DNA from: Diadema setosum
Taxonomy: Eukaryota; Echinodermata; Echinoidea; Diadematoida; Diadematidae
Direction: 5' to 3'
DNA length: 64,000 bases
NCBI RefSeq assembly: GCF_964275005.1
Contig: NC_092702.1
Coordinates: 36,728,816 to 36,792,815 of the forward strand
Shown here: positions 49,931 to 61,516 of the stretch, piece after piece
How the letters are laid out: each line of letters begins with the position of its first letter
Numbering within the stretch: position 1 is the stretch's first letter
The notes under the pieces: generated by a model
Told to the model about the DNA's origin: nothing
The model's input: only the letters and a program-made list of their open reading frames with translations
The model's database searches: none
Made by a program: the position numbers and the translations under genes

Positions 49931-51542
49931 TATAAAAATGGGGTAAACAATCGAGTACATCTTAGCTATCTGAGTACATATACGCGATAGGTCACAAGCA
50001 ATATCTTTTTACGTTGTCTTATATGTCTACAACAAAACCCACAATTTGAGCGCTGGCCGGACATAACACACGCAGTACATAGTGAGTTATAATCCTATGT
50101 ATAGCATGTACATGATAATAATTTGATTCCGTTACGGCACATTTGAAATCGAGCATTATCAAAAATTCTTTGGCACATACAAGTCCTATTATTTTCCATC
50201 AGGAAACACAACAATTTATCTATCACACAGGCACTGCGATTACTTCCAGAAGCATCAAGTTAAAAAAAGATTTCTCAGTTTGGTTGTTTGTTTGTTTGTT
50301 GTTTTTGGTGAACAAACCAACAAAGACAATTCTTGTACTATGTGATTGCAACTTATGTTTATCACGATGATTGTAATGAGCAAATATCTAAAATTGGATC
50401 TAGTTGTTGATCGATGCAAGGTGGAGTATGAGTAACGCTGTTCTAAATTTGGTCCAAACACACAAACAGCAAACTGAGGTTGTCCTCGAAATTCCACTGG
50501 AAGCATTTCTCACTAAATGATTGTCGTGGATAGTTTTCGATTAAAGAATTTTTTAGTGAAACGCAATTTCTCTTTATACAAAGTGAATGGGTATCGTAAC
50601 ACAAGGCTCATGGACAACTGTCCAAAAAATGTATTGAAAACCAATGACCAGAAATAAAACGGCATGGTATTGTACTTATTGTCGACCAACAAACGTCATA
50701 AGAGGCCTCGGAAGGTTTAGCGGAGTGACACCGTATTAAGCTACGAGGTATTGCACGATTGAATGACCATTATCTGTTGTTTAATTATTTCTGCTCTGAA
50801 AGAGAGAGAGAGAGCGTGTTTGTCGTCGGTCCCAGTTTTATTGGTTCACTAGTCCCAAGCATTTCTAACAATCGACTACAAACTTTAAACTCTGAAACGT
50901 TTCAATCATAAATGTAATGGCCGAGTGTACTTTCTACATTTTGGGGAATGGAATCTGCAAAATGTGAAAACAAGATCAGAAGACTGGTGAGTGTACCCAC
51001 ACGATGATGTCTTCAAAACCTCAGACAGAAACAGACATTCTGGTTACGGTGGGCTAACGTGCTTATTACAACGCCTTCATTTGGTTCTTGTTATTGAATT
51101 ATGCTGAGGACATACAACCAGGGCTAAACCAGGTGTACACGAGACAGGTGAATATCTGTGACTTGACTTTCGTAATTAAACATAGTAAGTCAAGTAGTTT
51201 CATTACAACTTGACATAAATCAGGGAAGTATGTTTTTTAACGGATATTCGTCGACCAAGTGCAAGTTTGATGAGAGAGATGAGAGAGGGGGGTTATAAAC
51301 TCACGCTTCTTCCCATTGTGTTGAAATAAATCAAAATAGAAGAAATCATCATTTCTTTTACCTACACAGTTCGTAGACGTGCAACTATGTGCCAATCATT
51401 ATCTTTTACAAGGGAGGACGGTTAGCGTGGTATTGATGAACATTTTGATGTTTGTGTATATGCACATGGGACAGATGTGAGGCCAAGTAATAACTTGAAA
51501 ATTGCAATTATAGTTCAACTTCTTTGAAACTGTACTAAAACA
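49931..51542. other. Intergenic, nothing recognised
   Basis: A short (GA)n run lies near 50799-50815; no gene or element noticed. Confidence 0.45.
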
Positions 51543-51670
51543 GATTTTCATCAAGTGTCACCCTCTGTATCTAGTGAATAAGATCTCATGCAACTGTGAT
51601 TGCGACCTGCGCAGTGCAGTTGGGATCTTATTCACAAGAAATACATAGGATGGCACTTGACGGATATCTT
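51543..51670. repeat. 128-bp imperfect hairpin element
   Basis: The left arm words TCAAGTGTCACCCTCTGTAT and GTGAATAAGATCTCATGCAA pair with AAATACATAGGATGGCACTT and GTTGGGATCTTATTCAC on the right. The arms are about 55 bases with a short loop around 51604. MITE or structured element; non-coding. Confidence 0.65.
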
Positions 51671-52634
51671 CTGTTACAGCACATCTTATTTCCTCTGAAA
51701 TAATATGCCTTTTTCTCATTCACTGAAACTGATCTATCACTTTGCCGATGTTACCTGCAAACAAAAATCTTTTTTTTTTTTTAACAGAGAGGAGTTTTCC
51801 TTTAATTGCTCATTACTTTCAGAAACAATTTCATGTATTCTGCAGAAATTAGAAAGGACTTTATACCGCAAAGAACCTAAACATATAACCCTTAGCATTT
51901 TGCTGTAATTAAATGACACTTAGCAAAAGTATATCCATAATTAACATGGAAAAATAATGAGGTATCTACTTACTATACAACTGTATTAAAGCTTTGGATA
52001 TCAGTCTTGTACATATGCCTAGACAGTTAACTATTAACAAAATAACAAAAACAAAATAAAAGAGGTAAACGGTCATCGGTTTTCTATACATTCAGAAAGT
52101 TTGCACGGCGTGACAGGGTGATAATGGTTTTAAAACATCTTTAGGACTAGCATTGATTTGAATCTTTAGAATCTTTAAAAATCACTCTTGCAAAATATGG
52201 AAGAAAGTTCCAAATCGCGATGTATATCAGTGTTCCTTTGCTGTCCTTGGTATAATGTGATTTGTGATTTATCCATTACTTATGCTTCCAAAATATTTTC
52301 ACCTGTAGGTCTTACAGAAACCTTTTATTAACACTGTCAGAAAAACAAATTTGAAAGTAAAAGATTCACAATTCAGACTGTCTCCCTCTTCCTTTCAGAA
52401 AAATCAACAACAGAGGGCGCTGTTTACACATATACTGCAGTGTCGTCTCTAGAACGTAATGCTCCCAGTTCTGCTCTGGTGAACCAGTATGACTACAACT
52501 ACGTCGTGCACTCCTAACTCATTTTCTCACGTTGATCAAAGTTACCACATAGCAAACATATAAAACCATTAGAAGATATTGCCCTTTTCATAAACCGACA
52601 AGTATGAAAACAACGCACACATACACACGCACGC

Positions 52635-52669
<35 letters not shown>

Positions 52670-53258
52670 AGTGTATGTAATAACAAATTATGTTTATATA
52701 AATACTACTAATGCCTCTTCTGAGTTATTATAAACCTCTTGATTCTTTGATGACACACTTTGTCTTAAAGACCGTCATCACAACAATAATTGGATATATT
52801 TGTGTATTCGACTCCAGATATTATGGAAATATGATGGAAAATGTACCTTTATACAAAAACAGTATAAGAGTTGGAGTAGCGTATTCTCATGCTTCCGAAG
52901 CATTGTATAAGTATGTTACATATATTACAAAGGTGCATTGCGTTGTGCACATTTTAAATCATTTGAAAAATATAAGTACAAATCATTTACAGTCAGAGAC
53001 GTAAAGATCTCCTGCTCCGCCTTTTTTTTTTTTTTTTTTTGGTCTCATTAGAGAGATCGGGAAGTGTTGGTAATCGAAAGTGTGTTTAGCTTTTATTGTG
53101 TAATGTGGGAAGTGTCTTTTATTCAAATTCATAAATCATTCTCCCGTCGAGATGTTTTCATTGTAACTGACTGACAAACTGCCCTACATCGAGATAATCA
53201 TACATCGTAGATAAGCACTGAATTGATCAGTGTTTTAGTAGTAGCCATGATAAGAATT
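51671..53258. other. Intergenic, simple repeats only
   Basis: Contains T-runs near 51769 and 53023 and a (CA)n run at about 52619-52671. No gene seen. Confidence 0.45.
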
Positions 53259-53340
53259 CATGGGCGTACATACCCGAGCAGGATTCGAACCCACGACTTC
53301 CTGATCTCCACTAGACCACTGGGCTTCCGCCCTACGTACA
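53259..53340 (-). mobile_element. tRNA-derived SINE fragment
   Basis: On the minus strand a CCCAGTGGTCTAGTGGAG stretch resembles a Pol III A box and GGTTCGAATCC is a perfect B box, followed by a CTCGGGTATGTACGCCC-like tail. The cloverleaf is incomplete and the 3' part extends past the tRNA, so this is a tRNA-related repeat rather than a working tRNA gene. Confidence 0.6.
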
Positions 53341-54518
53341 GCAAGTGGAAAAATGTAAGTACATAATAATTCACACCCAGAGATTATAACCTTTGATTTA
53401 AACATTCATTCACAGATTGCTGTTGATGAATTGATTTTCTGTTTTTTCAACATCACCAGATGATCACAAGTCGAATAAAGAGTATCACGTACACGACAGG
53501 ATAACAGCAATGAAAATAGTACTCACATGGATAGTAATGGAAAGCCTACTTACAATGCTAAAGTTAATAATCACTATGAGATGAGCATAAAAATGATCGT
53601 AATACTACCTTGTAGTCAGAATGGTAATGACAAGTAATGATAACTATGACAGAAAATTAGTTTGCATCAGAATAACAACATTATTATAAGTGAGAAAAAT
53701 TGAAATACATGATTTAAGTGAAGTCCGTCAAATTTAAAGATTTATTGATCAATGATTGTTGCTCTTTTTATTGTGTTGGAATAATAAGACTTTAATGCAC
53801 TGCAAATTCTATGCGCTGAAGTATTCAATTGTTTCCATTTTCGTCATCATCTTTTCAAGAATGGAACTCTAATCAGACCGAAGTGAACTTTATTTAAGTC
53901 TTTCACTGTAATGCATTGATTGTGTAAGCGGAGAAGTTACACACCATCACTATTAGATTTTGGCGACGGGGACGTTCAGAGGAAAAAACTTACTGTTCTG
54001 AGCATGCGCAAAATCGCTTATGAAACTCTATCTAATTATAACTCACGTTGTCCCTACGCGTTCTGGGCTATAATATTTTACGTCCGCTCAATTCACGACG
54101 CAGAGAGCTACATGATGCACCTATTGGGGCGCCATTTTAGTTTTTAGAGGTTGCGTCTCTGCGTAATCTTTCTGAAGCTATTTTTTCAGCACGACGCAGG
54201 GAGGGGGGAGAACGTCCACTGCCCTCGTCGTCTCAAACGTCCGCGCCGCAAATGTAAAAGCTCCCTTTTATCTGACAGCCCCTACAGACTTTGGTACATT
54301 TCTTCTGGTCAAACCTCGGACCATGCAATGCATTTGCTGCCTCTTATCTTACACGCAAGTGTTCTTGGATCTCAGAGCGCATGCGTGAAGGTTGCATTGT
54401 CGTCTGCAAAGCTCTGAGTCTGGGCCTACGATATCACAGCAGCGAGGATCTCTCCAACCTCGTATGATGTCAGAGATACGTGGGACTGTGACGACACAAA
54501 GAGCAAAGTTATGAAAAT
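53341..54518. other. 3' flank of gene C
   Basis: Likely includes the gene C 3' UTR near 54518. A more GC-rich stretch lies at about 53940-54420, with frames that I do not recognise. No other element identified. Confidence 0.4.
53889..53894 (-). promoter_or_regulatory. Candidate poly(A) signal for gene C
   Basis: AATAAA on the minus strand about 625 nt past the gene C stop codon. This is the nearest one I noticed; support is weak. Confidence 0.2.
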
Positions 54519-55348
54519 TTATGTTCCAATTTTACGCTTGATTTCTCGAAAGGTGCGAAGGATTTTCTCTTGCACCAACGCAATGCACATGGACATAATG
54601 GCGAGCCCGAATAATGTGAGGAAGATACAAGGTATGAAAGAATCTCTGGCGTAGTGATTGGTAGGCACCAGATCACCGAACCCAATGGTGGTCAGTGTGA
54701 TGAAGGAAAAGTAAAGACCTTCACCAAAAGTCCAGTTTTCCGACGACGACATCAGAGCTGCATGAGCACACATGTAGACGACGAGGATGATGACTACGAT
54801 AAAGAGCGGCACTTCTTCGAGGATGTCCGGCTCTGCTTGGTTCGGGCACTGGCACTCGCACTCACAGGCACATGACTTGGGATGGTCGGCGCCCTCTTGG
54901 GTTTCTGGTTTCGTTATGCCCTTTGGATGAAAAGTTGGTCTTTCTGTTGCTATGGATACTGATCGCGTGCATGGTTGGTCGGGTCTAAGTCCGTTGAAAT
55001 CTCTCGTCGCTGGGACTGACTGCTTCACAACCTCATCCGTAGGCGAATAATCAGGAGGGCTTTCGAAGGTGTCCAGACCTATTTCGACATCGCTACCTAC
55101 AATTTGTTTCTTCGACGAAGTCTTCTCGACGACCTTTGACCTCTTTCTCGCAGACTTACAGCTGCAAGAATTGAGTCGATGACGAATGACCAAAATCCTG
55201 TGTCCTAATCTGCATAGCTTGAGTACGAGTCTGGCCATGAGATTTCCAATGTTGGCGAGGCAGATAAGAGACAGCGGGATGCCAATGATGGAGTACACCA
55301 CACAAAAAGCACGCCCCCACGTGGTCAAAGGCACGATATCTCCATAAC
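54519..55348 (-). CDS. Gene C: two-pore-domain (K2P) potassium channel, last coding exon (partial)
   Basis: The exon follows a good acceptor (pyrimidine tract then TTTCAG|GTTATGG) and runs to a TAA, giving 276 aa from the pore-1 glycine. Fragment residues: GYGD 1-4 (second half of filter 1), M2 about 13-45, M3 about 179-199, filter TIGFGD 221-226, M4 about 239-260. The M2-M3 loop of about 135 aa includes an RSVS motif and a striking CACECECQC run (160-168) just before M3. The C-terminus is short and basic. The phase-1 acceptor in the glycine codon matches genes A and B. Exons for the N-terminus, M1 and the pore-1 helix were not found between 55349 and 64000; they probably lie beyond the window, so the gene is incomplete here. 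Protein features are intact, so I take it as a real gene rather than a pseudogene. Confidence 0.9.
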
Positions 55349-55504
55349 CTGAAAGACAAAAGCATAGTGTTACAGGGTTTAGCACACTATTCAATATAAG
55401 CACACATAGATTTCACGTTTGAAATAGATACTGAGCAAGTTCACAAAAATATGTCTAAATACAAAACGGTGCAGTTTGATAAGTAATAACAGTGCTATTC
55501 GAAC

Positions 55505-56816
55505 AGTAAATGCATCGGCACCAAGGCTTTCCTTGAATGCTACTGAAATACGCCTTCAGTGTTTGGTAATCAATTTGCGGTGCGATATGAGGGTTTGTAA
55601 TTAATTACTGAAAGAAATTCCGAATATGAATCGATCTTCTTGCCACCTGAAGGGGTTTTGAGATGGAAGTTTCTTTGTCAGTGTGTAAGCTACAAGTCAT
55701 CTGTCTTTATGTTCTCCATGCCTATCTAATCTGTGAAGCTGAACGTGTTATTCATTCATATCACCGTGTGATGAAAACAAATTACTGAATGACTTTACTT
55801 TTTTAGGCATAGCGCAGCTGGTATAAAATATATAAGGCTTGCTGTAAATTACATTGTTAGATGTCATTGCTAGCGGCGTACAACACTTTACATCATTCTC
55901 TAAATTAATGCAAGAGTTAATTAATTTGTTGCAGGGACAACGAAGGCTAACGAAATGATATTTGAAAGAGATCATATTTCACTGTATCTTTAGAAGAGTT
56001 CTTTCATGTTAGTGTTCTAATTGGGTATAATCATAACAGCAACTTCTTGAAAGTGCCAATTATACATGTATCTGTATTTAAGTGTCCCATGTACTCTGGA
56101 ATAATCTCGTCCATGATAAGTGTCCCACAATGTTTTCACAGTGTGTTCACAGTGCGTTCATACAGTCGACTATATCTGCTTTTCAATGATAGACTTTTCA
56201 AAATTAGTCGGTGTTCCGGTGTTTGTTGTTATAATTTTTATCTTAAGACAATTTCACTCCTGTTAAATTTCTCAATCAGTTCACTTGGGTAAAGTGAAAG
56301 TTACCCAATTAAGTAGAAATAGATCGAGTTTAATAGAAAAATCAATCCATTCCTTTAAACAGGTTAGAATGTCAAATTTTGAATTCCTTTACTAATTGGA
56401 AACAAAATAATTGTTTTTACTGCAAACATCCTCTCATTTGCTCATGAACGTTTACATGAAAAATAAACTTGATATTTTATTGTTTATTGCTTGTCGTTTG
56501 CTTCTCAAAGAAGGAGTTCTTTCTCAAATTCACTAAAAGTCTTCAGATATTTGGTTGTAAATATGAAAGAATACAAGGAAACATACGGCCTAACACTACG
56601 ATGGAATCATAATATAACGATGGGTCACAGTACCTCCGTCTCACCTCCCTGCTCCGTCTGATTTCCTCTGGTTTTGACGTAGATTGTGTTAGCAGAGATC
56701 AAAGAGCTTAACCCTAAATGATCTCTTTGGCAGAGATACACTCCTACTCCTGACTGTTTCCGGAATCCTTGACGCAAATAATCATAAAAGCTAAATATAC
56801 TATCTCATTTAGGAAC

Positions 56817-56862
<46 letters not shown>

Positions 56863-58267
56863 AGGGGGGAGGAGATTGACCTATTATTAAGTTAATGTTA
56901 CCAAGGTGAAAGAGATGACCTATTCGTTGCTATTTACATCCCCATAAGTAAGAGGGGAATTCCCTCAATGGCGCTTGTCCACGGTAATACAGGTTTAATT
57001 GGCCTTCACTTAGAAATCCGAGCACAAGGCCCAAACATGCTAAGCCCGATGTCTGTCATCACAAAGCAAACAGTCGAGTCCGCAGCGATAGTCATTATGT
57101 CGGTCTCATGATTTGATTTTGTCGCAATTATGGGGAGGGTTAGGGGATCTATTCAATCACTACGCTTTTCAAATTAACAAATAAACCTTCAGAAGTTTTC
57201 TGTCCGACATAATCGTCAGAACAAAACGCGTCATTATTGCTTCATCCAAGTCATCAGAGCAGAGTAGAGCGTCGCACATTGTGTTTTTACTATTGACATA
57301 CTACTTTACCATTCATTGCTCTCATACGACTCATTGATATCATGATTGTTTTGCAGTTAGTCAGGCTAACCAGCTATTTCCTTCCTGAGACCCTATGATT
57401 CCATCGTTTATTTGAGAATATAACTCACGTGATACCAAGCGCATTGTTTCACTTTTATCTAGCAGCCACAAACACTTCGGAAATGAAACTGCTTTTTATG
57501 AGAAAGTGTCTGACCTTCTACAATCTGAGTGTTTGAACACGCTATCAATTCACATCGGCATGCATAGGCTTATTTATGGATAGTAGCCACTTGAAACAAG
57601 CACATAAAGACAAATATTATTGACACGTTCAAGAAGTTGCTGTTATGATTATACCCAATTAGAACACTAACATAAAAGAGCTCATCTAAAGATACAGTGA
57701 AATATGATCTCTTCCAAATATCATTTCGTTAGCCTGACCCTGCAACAAATTAATTTAGAGAATGATGTAAAGTGTTGTACGCCGCTAGCAATGGCATCTA
57801 ACAATGAAATTTACAGCAAGCCTTGTATATTTTATACCAGCAGCGCTATACCTAGATAAAGTCATTCAGTAATTTGTTTTTATCACACGGTGATATGAAT
57901 GACTAACACGTTCAGCTTCACAGAAGCTGAACGGGGCGGAAAGTGTCTCTGTCGTGATAATATTTCATTATGTCAGACAGCCTTCTGCAATGTAGGTGAA
58001 TAGAATTAATGAATTGACAAGGGTGGGAATCGATCATTAGACAGTGTAGGAGAACGTAAAGACAGACTTGTAGCGCAATTGTAGCTTACACGCTGACGAA
58101 CAAACATGCATCTAAAAAACCCTTCGGGTGGCAAGAAGATCGATTCATATTCAGCATTGCTTTCAGTAATTAATTACAAACCCTCATGTCACACCGCAAA
58201 TTGATTACCAAACACTGAAGGCGTATTTCAGAAGTATTCAAGGAAAGTCTTGGTGCCGATGCATTAC
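55505..58267. mobile_element. Long inverted repeat, arms of 0.55-0.64 kb
   Basis: The arm 55505-56058 recurs inverted at about 57630-58267 with high similarity. Paired words include ATGCATCGGCACCAAG near the outer edge and CCCAATTAGAACACTAACAT near the inner edge. The right arm has about 110 extra bases (about 57920-58035). The 1.57-kb spacer (56059-57629) encodes no recognisable protein and includes a (GA)n-G tract at 56818-56870. It fits a foldback-type element or an inverted segmental duplication. It probably lies in an intron of gene C. Confidence 0.8.
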
Positions 58268-58543
58268 TGATCGACGTCCCGCTGTATAACCTCACATAAT
58301 ACACACAACATTCAAGCAATGGGATGAATTCCTCCAGTGAAAACTATTGCTCATGCCCCCTACCCTCTGATTGGGGGGATCATGTGCATATGACTGTTTG
58401 AATCTTTATAATGAAGGTCAGAAAGAATTAATATCAATATAAATCCGGGGTACATGGATCAGAAAGGGAGATGAAGAGAGAGGTTGGATGGTGACAGGGA
58501 ATAGAGAATCGAAATAAACAGCTAAGCAAATTAAAGGCAAGTT

Positions 58544-58950
58544 GTTAAGTGGGGATCGTATACTATTGGTTGAGACCTAACTTCAGGTTTCTAACATTTT
58601 GGTTGAGATACTGAGAAACCTCTTACATGTCTTATGAAATATGAAAGATCATGCACTTCCAAGAGGAATTCAAGGTATTTATCTATGATGAATATTTTTT
58701 TTTTGTAAATCGCTGAAATATCCAAAACAGAACAATCCTAATAAAAGTGGGACCCACCTTTTATTAGGATTGCTTTGTTTTACTTTATTTTTAGATGTCT
58801 CAGCCATTCCAAAACCGATTTTCATCTAGTAAACTTTAAATTCCTCTTGGATTTGTATGCCCTGTAGTATGTTATAAGTGGTTTCATGGTATCATGCAAA
58901 AAGTAAAAAGCTAAACCCTCATCTCCACCAATACTATATTATCTCTTTAA
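58544..58950 (+). mobile_element. TTAA-flanked MITE, family 1, copy 3
   Basis: Bordered by TTAA. The left part GGGATCGTATACTATTGG and GAGACCTAACTTCAGGTTTC match copy 1; the right end is ATACTATATTATCTCT before TTAA. Same palindromic core as copies 1 and 2. Confidence 0.75.
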
Positions 58951-59526
58951 GCTTATAGGCAACAGAAGATATGAACATTGATATGAGTAGAAATATTCCA
59001 GCGTTCGGTGCACATATTGCCATGATAAAGAGATAGAAGACCTGCGATCCAAAGCCACCGTACATACTATGGACCACACATGATGCTTTTTTTAATAGCA
59101 TCCTGAGTATCCATTTAATGCTATTATCACTGAGCCGTTTCATGAAGGCTCTTTCTCATTACATTATTTTTACTTGGCTCATAGAACATGTGACACGTTC
59201 TGTTTGTCCTTGTTGTGTCAAGTTGTTAGGCTCTCTAGAATAAACGTGATGTGAAGAGGGGGAAGCAATATACACACACAAACCCAACATATAGCTACAC
59301 ACACACACACACAGAATCATAAACCACACGCACACGGACATTCTACTCCGGTTTCCAAAGCTGAGGCTTACTTCGGGTATTAAAATCCTTGAAAGAATAA
59401 GAATCTCACAGGTAGAGAATCGTAATCAAAGATCGACACAAGAAATTTGGTAAGATTCAGGAGAGATTCGAAAACAAGTTAAAATGTCGCGAGAGAGAGA
59501 GAAAGAGAGAGAGAGTGTGTGTGTGT

Positions 59527-59564
<38 letters not shown>

Positions 59565-60086
59565 CGGAGGCAGTGAGATGGTATGTTTACTTTTATGTGG
59601 TGTGTCGCCCACGGGGCCCTATGGGGACATAAAATGGCGCGGGCCCCAATATGATAATTCGGAGCCCCAAGATATAAAGTCGAGGTCCAGAGATATTAAG
59701 TCGGGGCATCGAGATGGTAAGTTTGGTCCCCGAGATAATAAATCGGGGCCCTGAGATAAATGAAAGAAAACAAAAATCGCGTGCTATGTTATGTCCCTCA
59801 GGACACCGTTTATCTCTACATGTATATATTTGGTTTGGTTTATTTCTGCATTTTCTTTCTCCAAATACAATTGCAAATGAAAACAGAGTGATACAGAGTA
59901 TGCAAACAAAAAGAGAGAGTTAACATACAAATCAATACAAAAGATATCATTTGTGTAACAACATCAGTCTGTGGTGACATATGAATCAAAATAACATATT
60001 AAGGCATACTGTATCTATGAACAAAGGAGAAATCAATACAGGGGACCGTCATCATAAGCAGAGCTTGACGTGGATGAGGCCCTATC
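58951..60086. other. Probable gene C intron or upstream DNA
   Basis: Contains (CA)n near 59270-59315, a (GA)n-(GT)n tract (about 59490-59559) and a degenerate minisatellite (59610-59765). No K2P exon found. Confidence 0.45.
59610..59765. repeat. Degenerate minisatellite, about 21-bp unit, 6-7 copies
   Basis: Units follow a GGGGCCC-then-AGATAATAAGTC pattern with many substitutions, for example GGAGCCCCAAGATATAAAGT followed by a unit starting GAGGTCCAGAGATATTAAGT. Confidence 0.75.
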
Positions 60087-60088
60087 TA

Positions 60089-61079
60089 CACTCAGGAAAA
60101 AAAGAAGAAAGTAAACGCTTTTCAAGTTTAGATTTCTCATAGAATATTTGGCTGAAAAATAATGTATTATACATCATATTGAAGGTAATTTAATTGGCTA
60201 TCAACCCGGTAGGTCAACAAAATAAGAAACTTTTTTCATGAGTGAACACAACTGCTTTTCTCTTCCAAGGCACGAAAGTAAAAATTGCAAAACTGAACAA
60301 GTTTTCATTCGTGTGTATGTGCTTTTCCATGGAACAATAAGAACAAACAACAAATTTCACACAAAAAGAAACATGAATTAAGTTGCAAAAATAAGCCTTT
60401 GATCTCTACGATATCTCTAAAGCTCAAAAGATCATTGAAGGCCAAAAATAATGGAGGAAAATAAAGCATCTTATGTCAAATCTAAATTCAAATGAAATAA
60501 GAGAAGAAGTAAAAATTAACAAAACTGGTAGAAATTTGAGCTCTTTTTTCAAATCAAGAAATTGAAAATAATGTTTGGTTCTTGAAATTGTCACATTGAC
60601 CCTTAAATCACTAGATTAAAAGAAATAAAGAAAGAAATTCTGCTCATTTAATCATCTTTATGCTTATTATTCCTTATGTCATTTGAAGTTTGACTTGACA
60701 GAAAATCTTATTTTTCCCCTTTAGTTTCCCACTTTGTTTTTCTCAGATGTTATTAAGAGATAAAGAGAACAAAAACTTATTTTTCCTATTTCATTCATGT
60801 CTCTCATTGTGTAAAACTGGTCTTTTGTTGTCAATGTTATCGTGAAGGGCATTTGCAAATGAAAGGCAACATGTCAATTTTTGCAATTTTAATTTTGTGC
60901 TTTGGAGGACAAAAACGAATGTGCTCACTCATGCATAAAGTTTTCTTTTTAAATAACCTATCAGCTTAATAGCCAATTAAATTACCTTTAATATGGTATA
61001 TAATATATTGATTTTCAGAAAGACCTTCTATGAAAACTATGACTTCGAAAAAGTGTTTACTTTCTTTTTTTGCTGAGTG
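60089..61079. mobile_element. Fully palindromic DNA element with TA target site
   Basis: Ends CACTCAGGAAAAAAAG and CTTTTTTTGCTGAGTG are inverted and bordered by TA. Matching continues inward through GGTAATTTAATTGGCTAT at about 60185 and its complement at about 60970, and on to near the middle (about 60585). The two halves of the 991-bp unit thus form one imperfect hairpin. No coding region. A TA target suggests a Tc1/mariner-like origin, by inference. Confidence 0.8.
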
Positions 61080-61516
61080 TATATATATATAATACAAATA
61101 TAATACAACACCAATTATATATGTACTCATAAAACTCTTACTCTTGATTCACGAAACACATTTTACTAAAGAAAAAAAAACGAAAAAAAACAGTGACTTG
61201 GCGCTTTAAAAAAAGAAAAAAAAAGCACGCAGCACCATTGATTTCTGCATGGTATAGTAGACAATAGAAGTGTAGGTGTGTGCGAGTGACAGTGCGTCGT
61301 GTGTGCAAGTGACAGTGCAAGAGAGAATGAATGCTATAGCATGCCTATTTTGGGGGTAAGGTATGTGCTTCACGGAGGGTATGCAATATACAAATACACG
61401 TAAGTGCCCCTGTAAAGTCATTATCAAAGAAAAGAACGGGAGGGAATGGAAAAAATCGAAAAACATTTTGCATAGGTCAGGGCTGACTGAGACAAAAATA
61501 CATTGATCAAAGCCAA

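Noticed and set aside
58934-59143. Minus-strand frame with membrane-like segment, considered as a missing gene C exon
   Set aside because: It does not end in a TxIG donor and has no M1 or pore-helix similarity to genes A or B.
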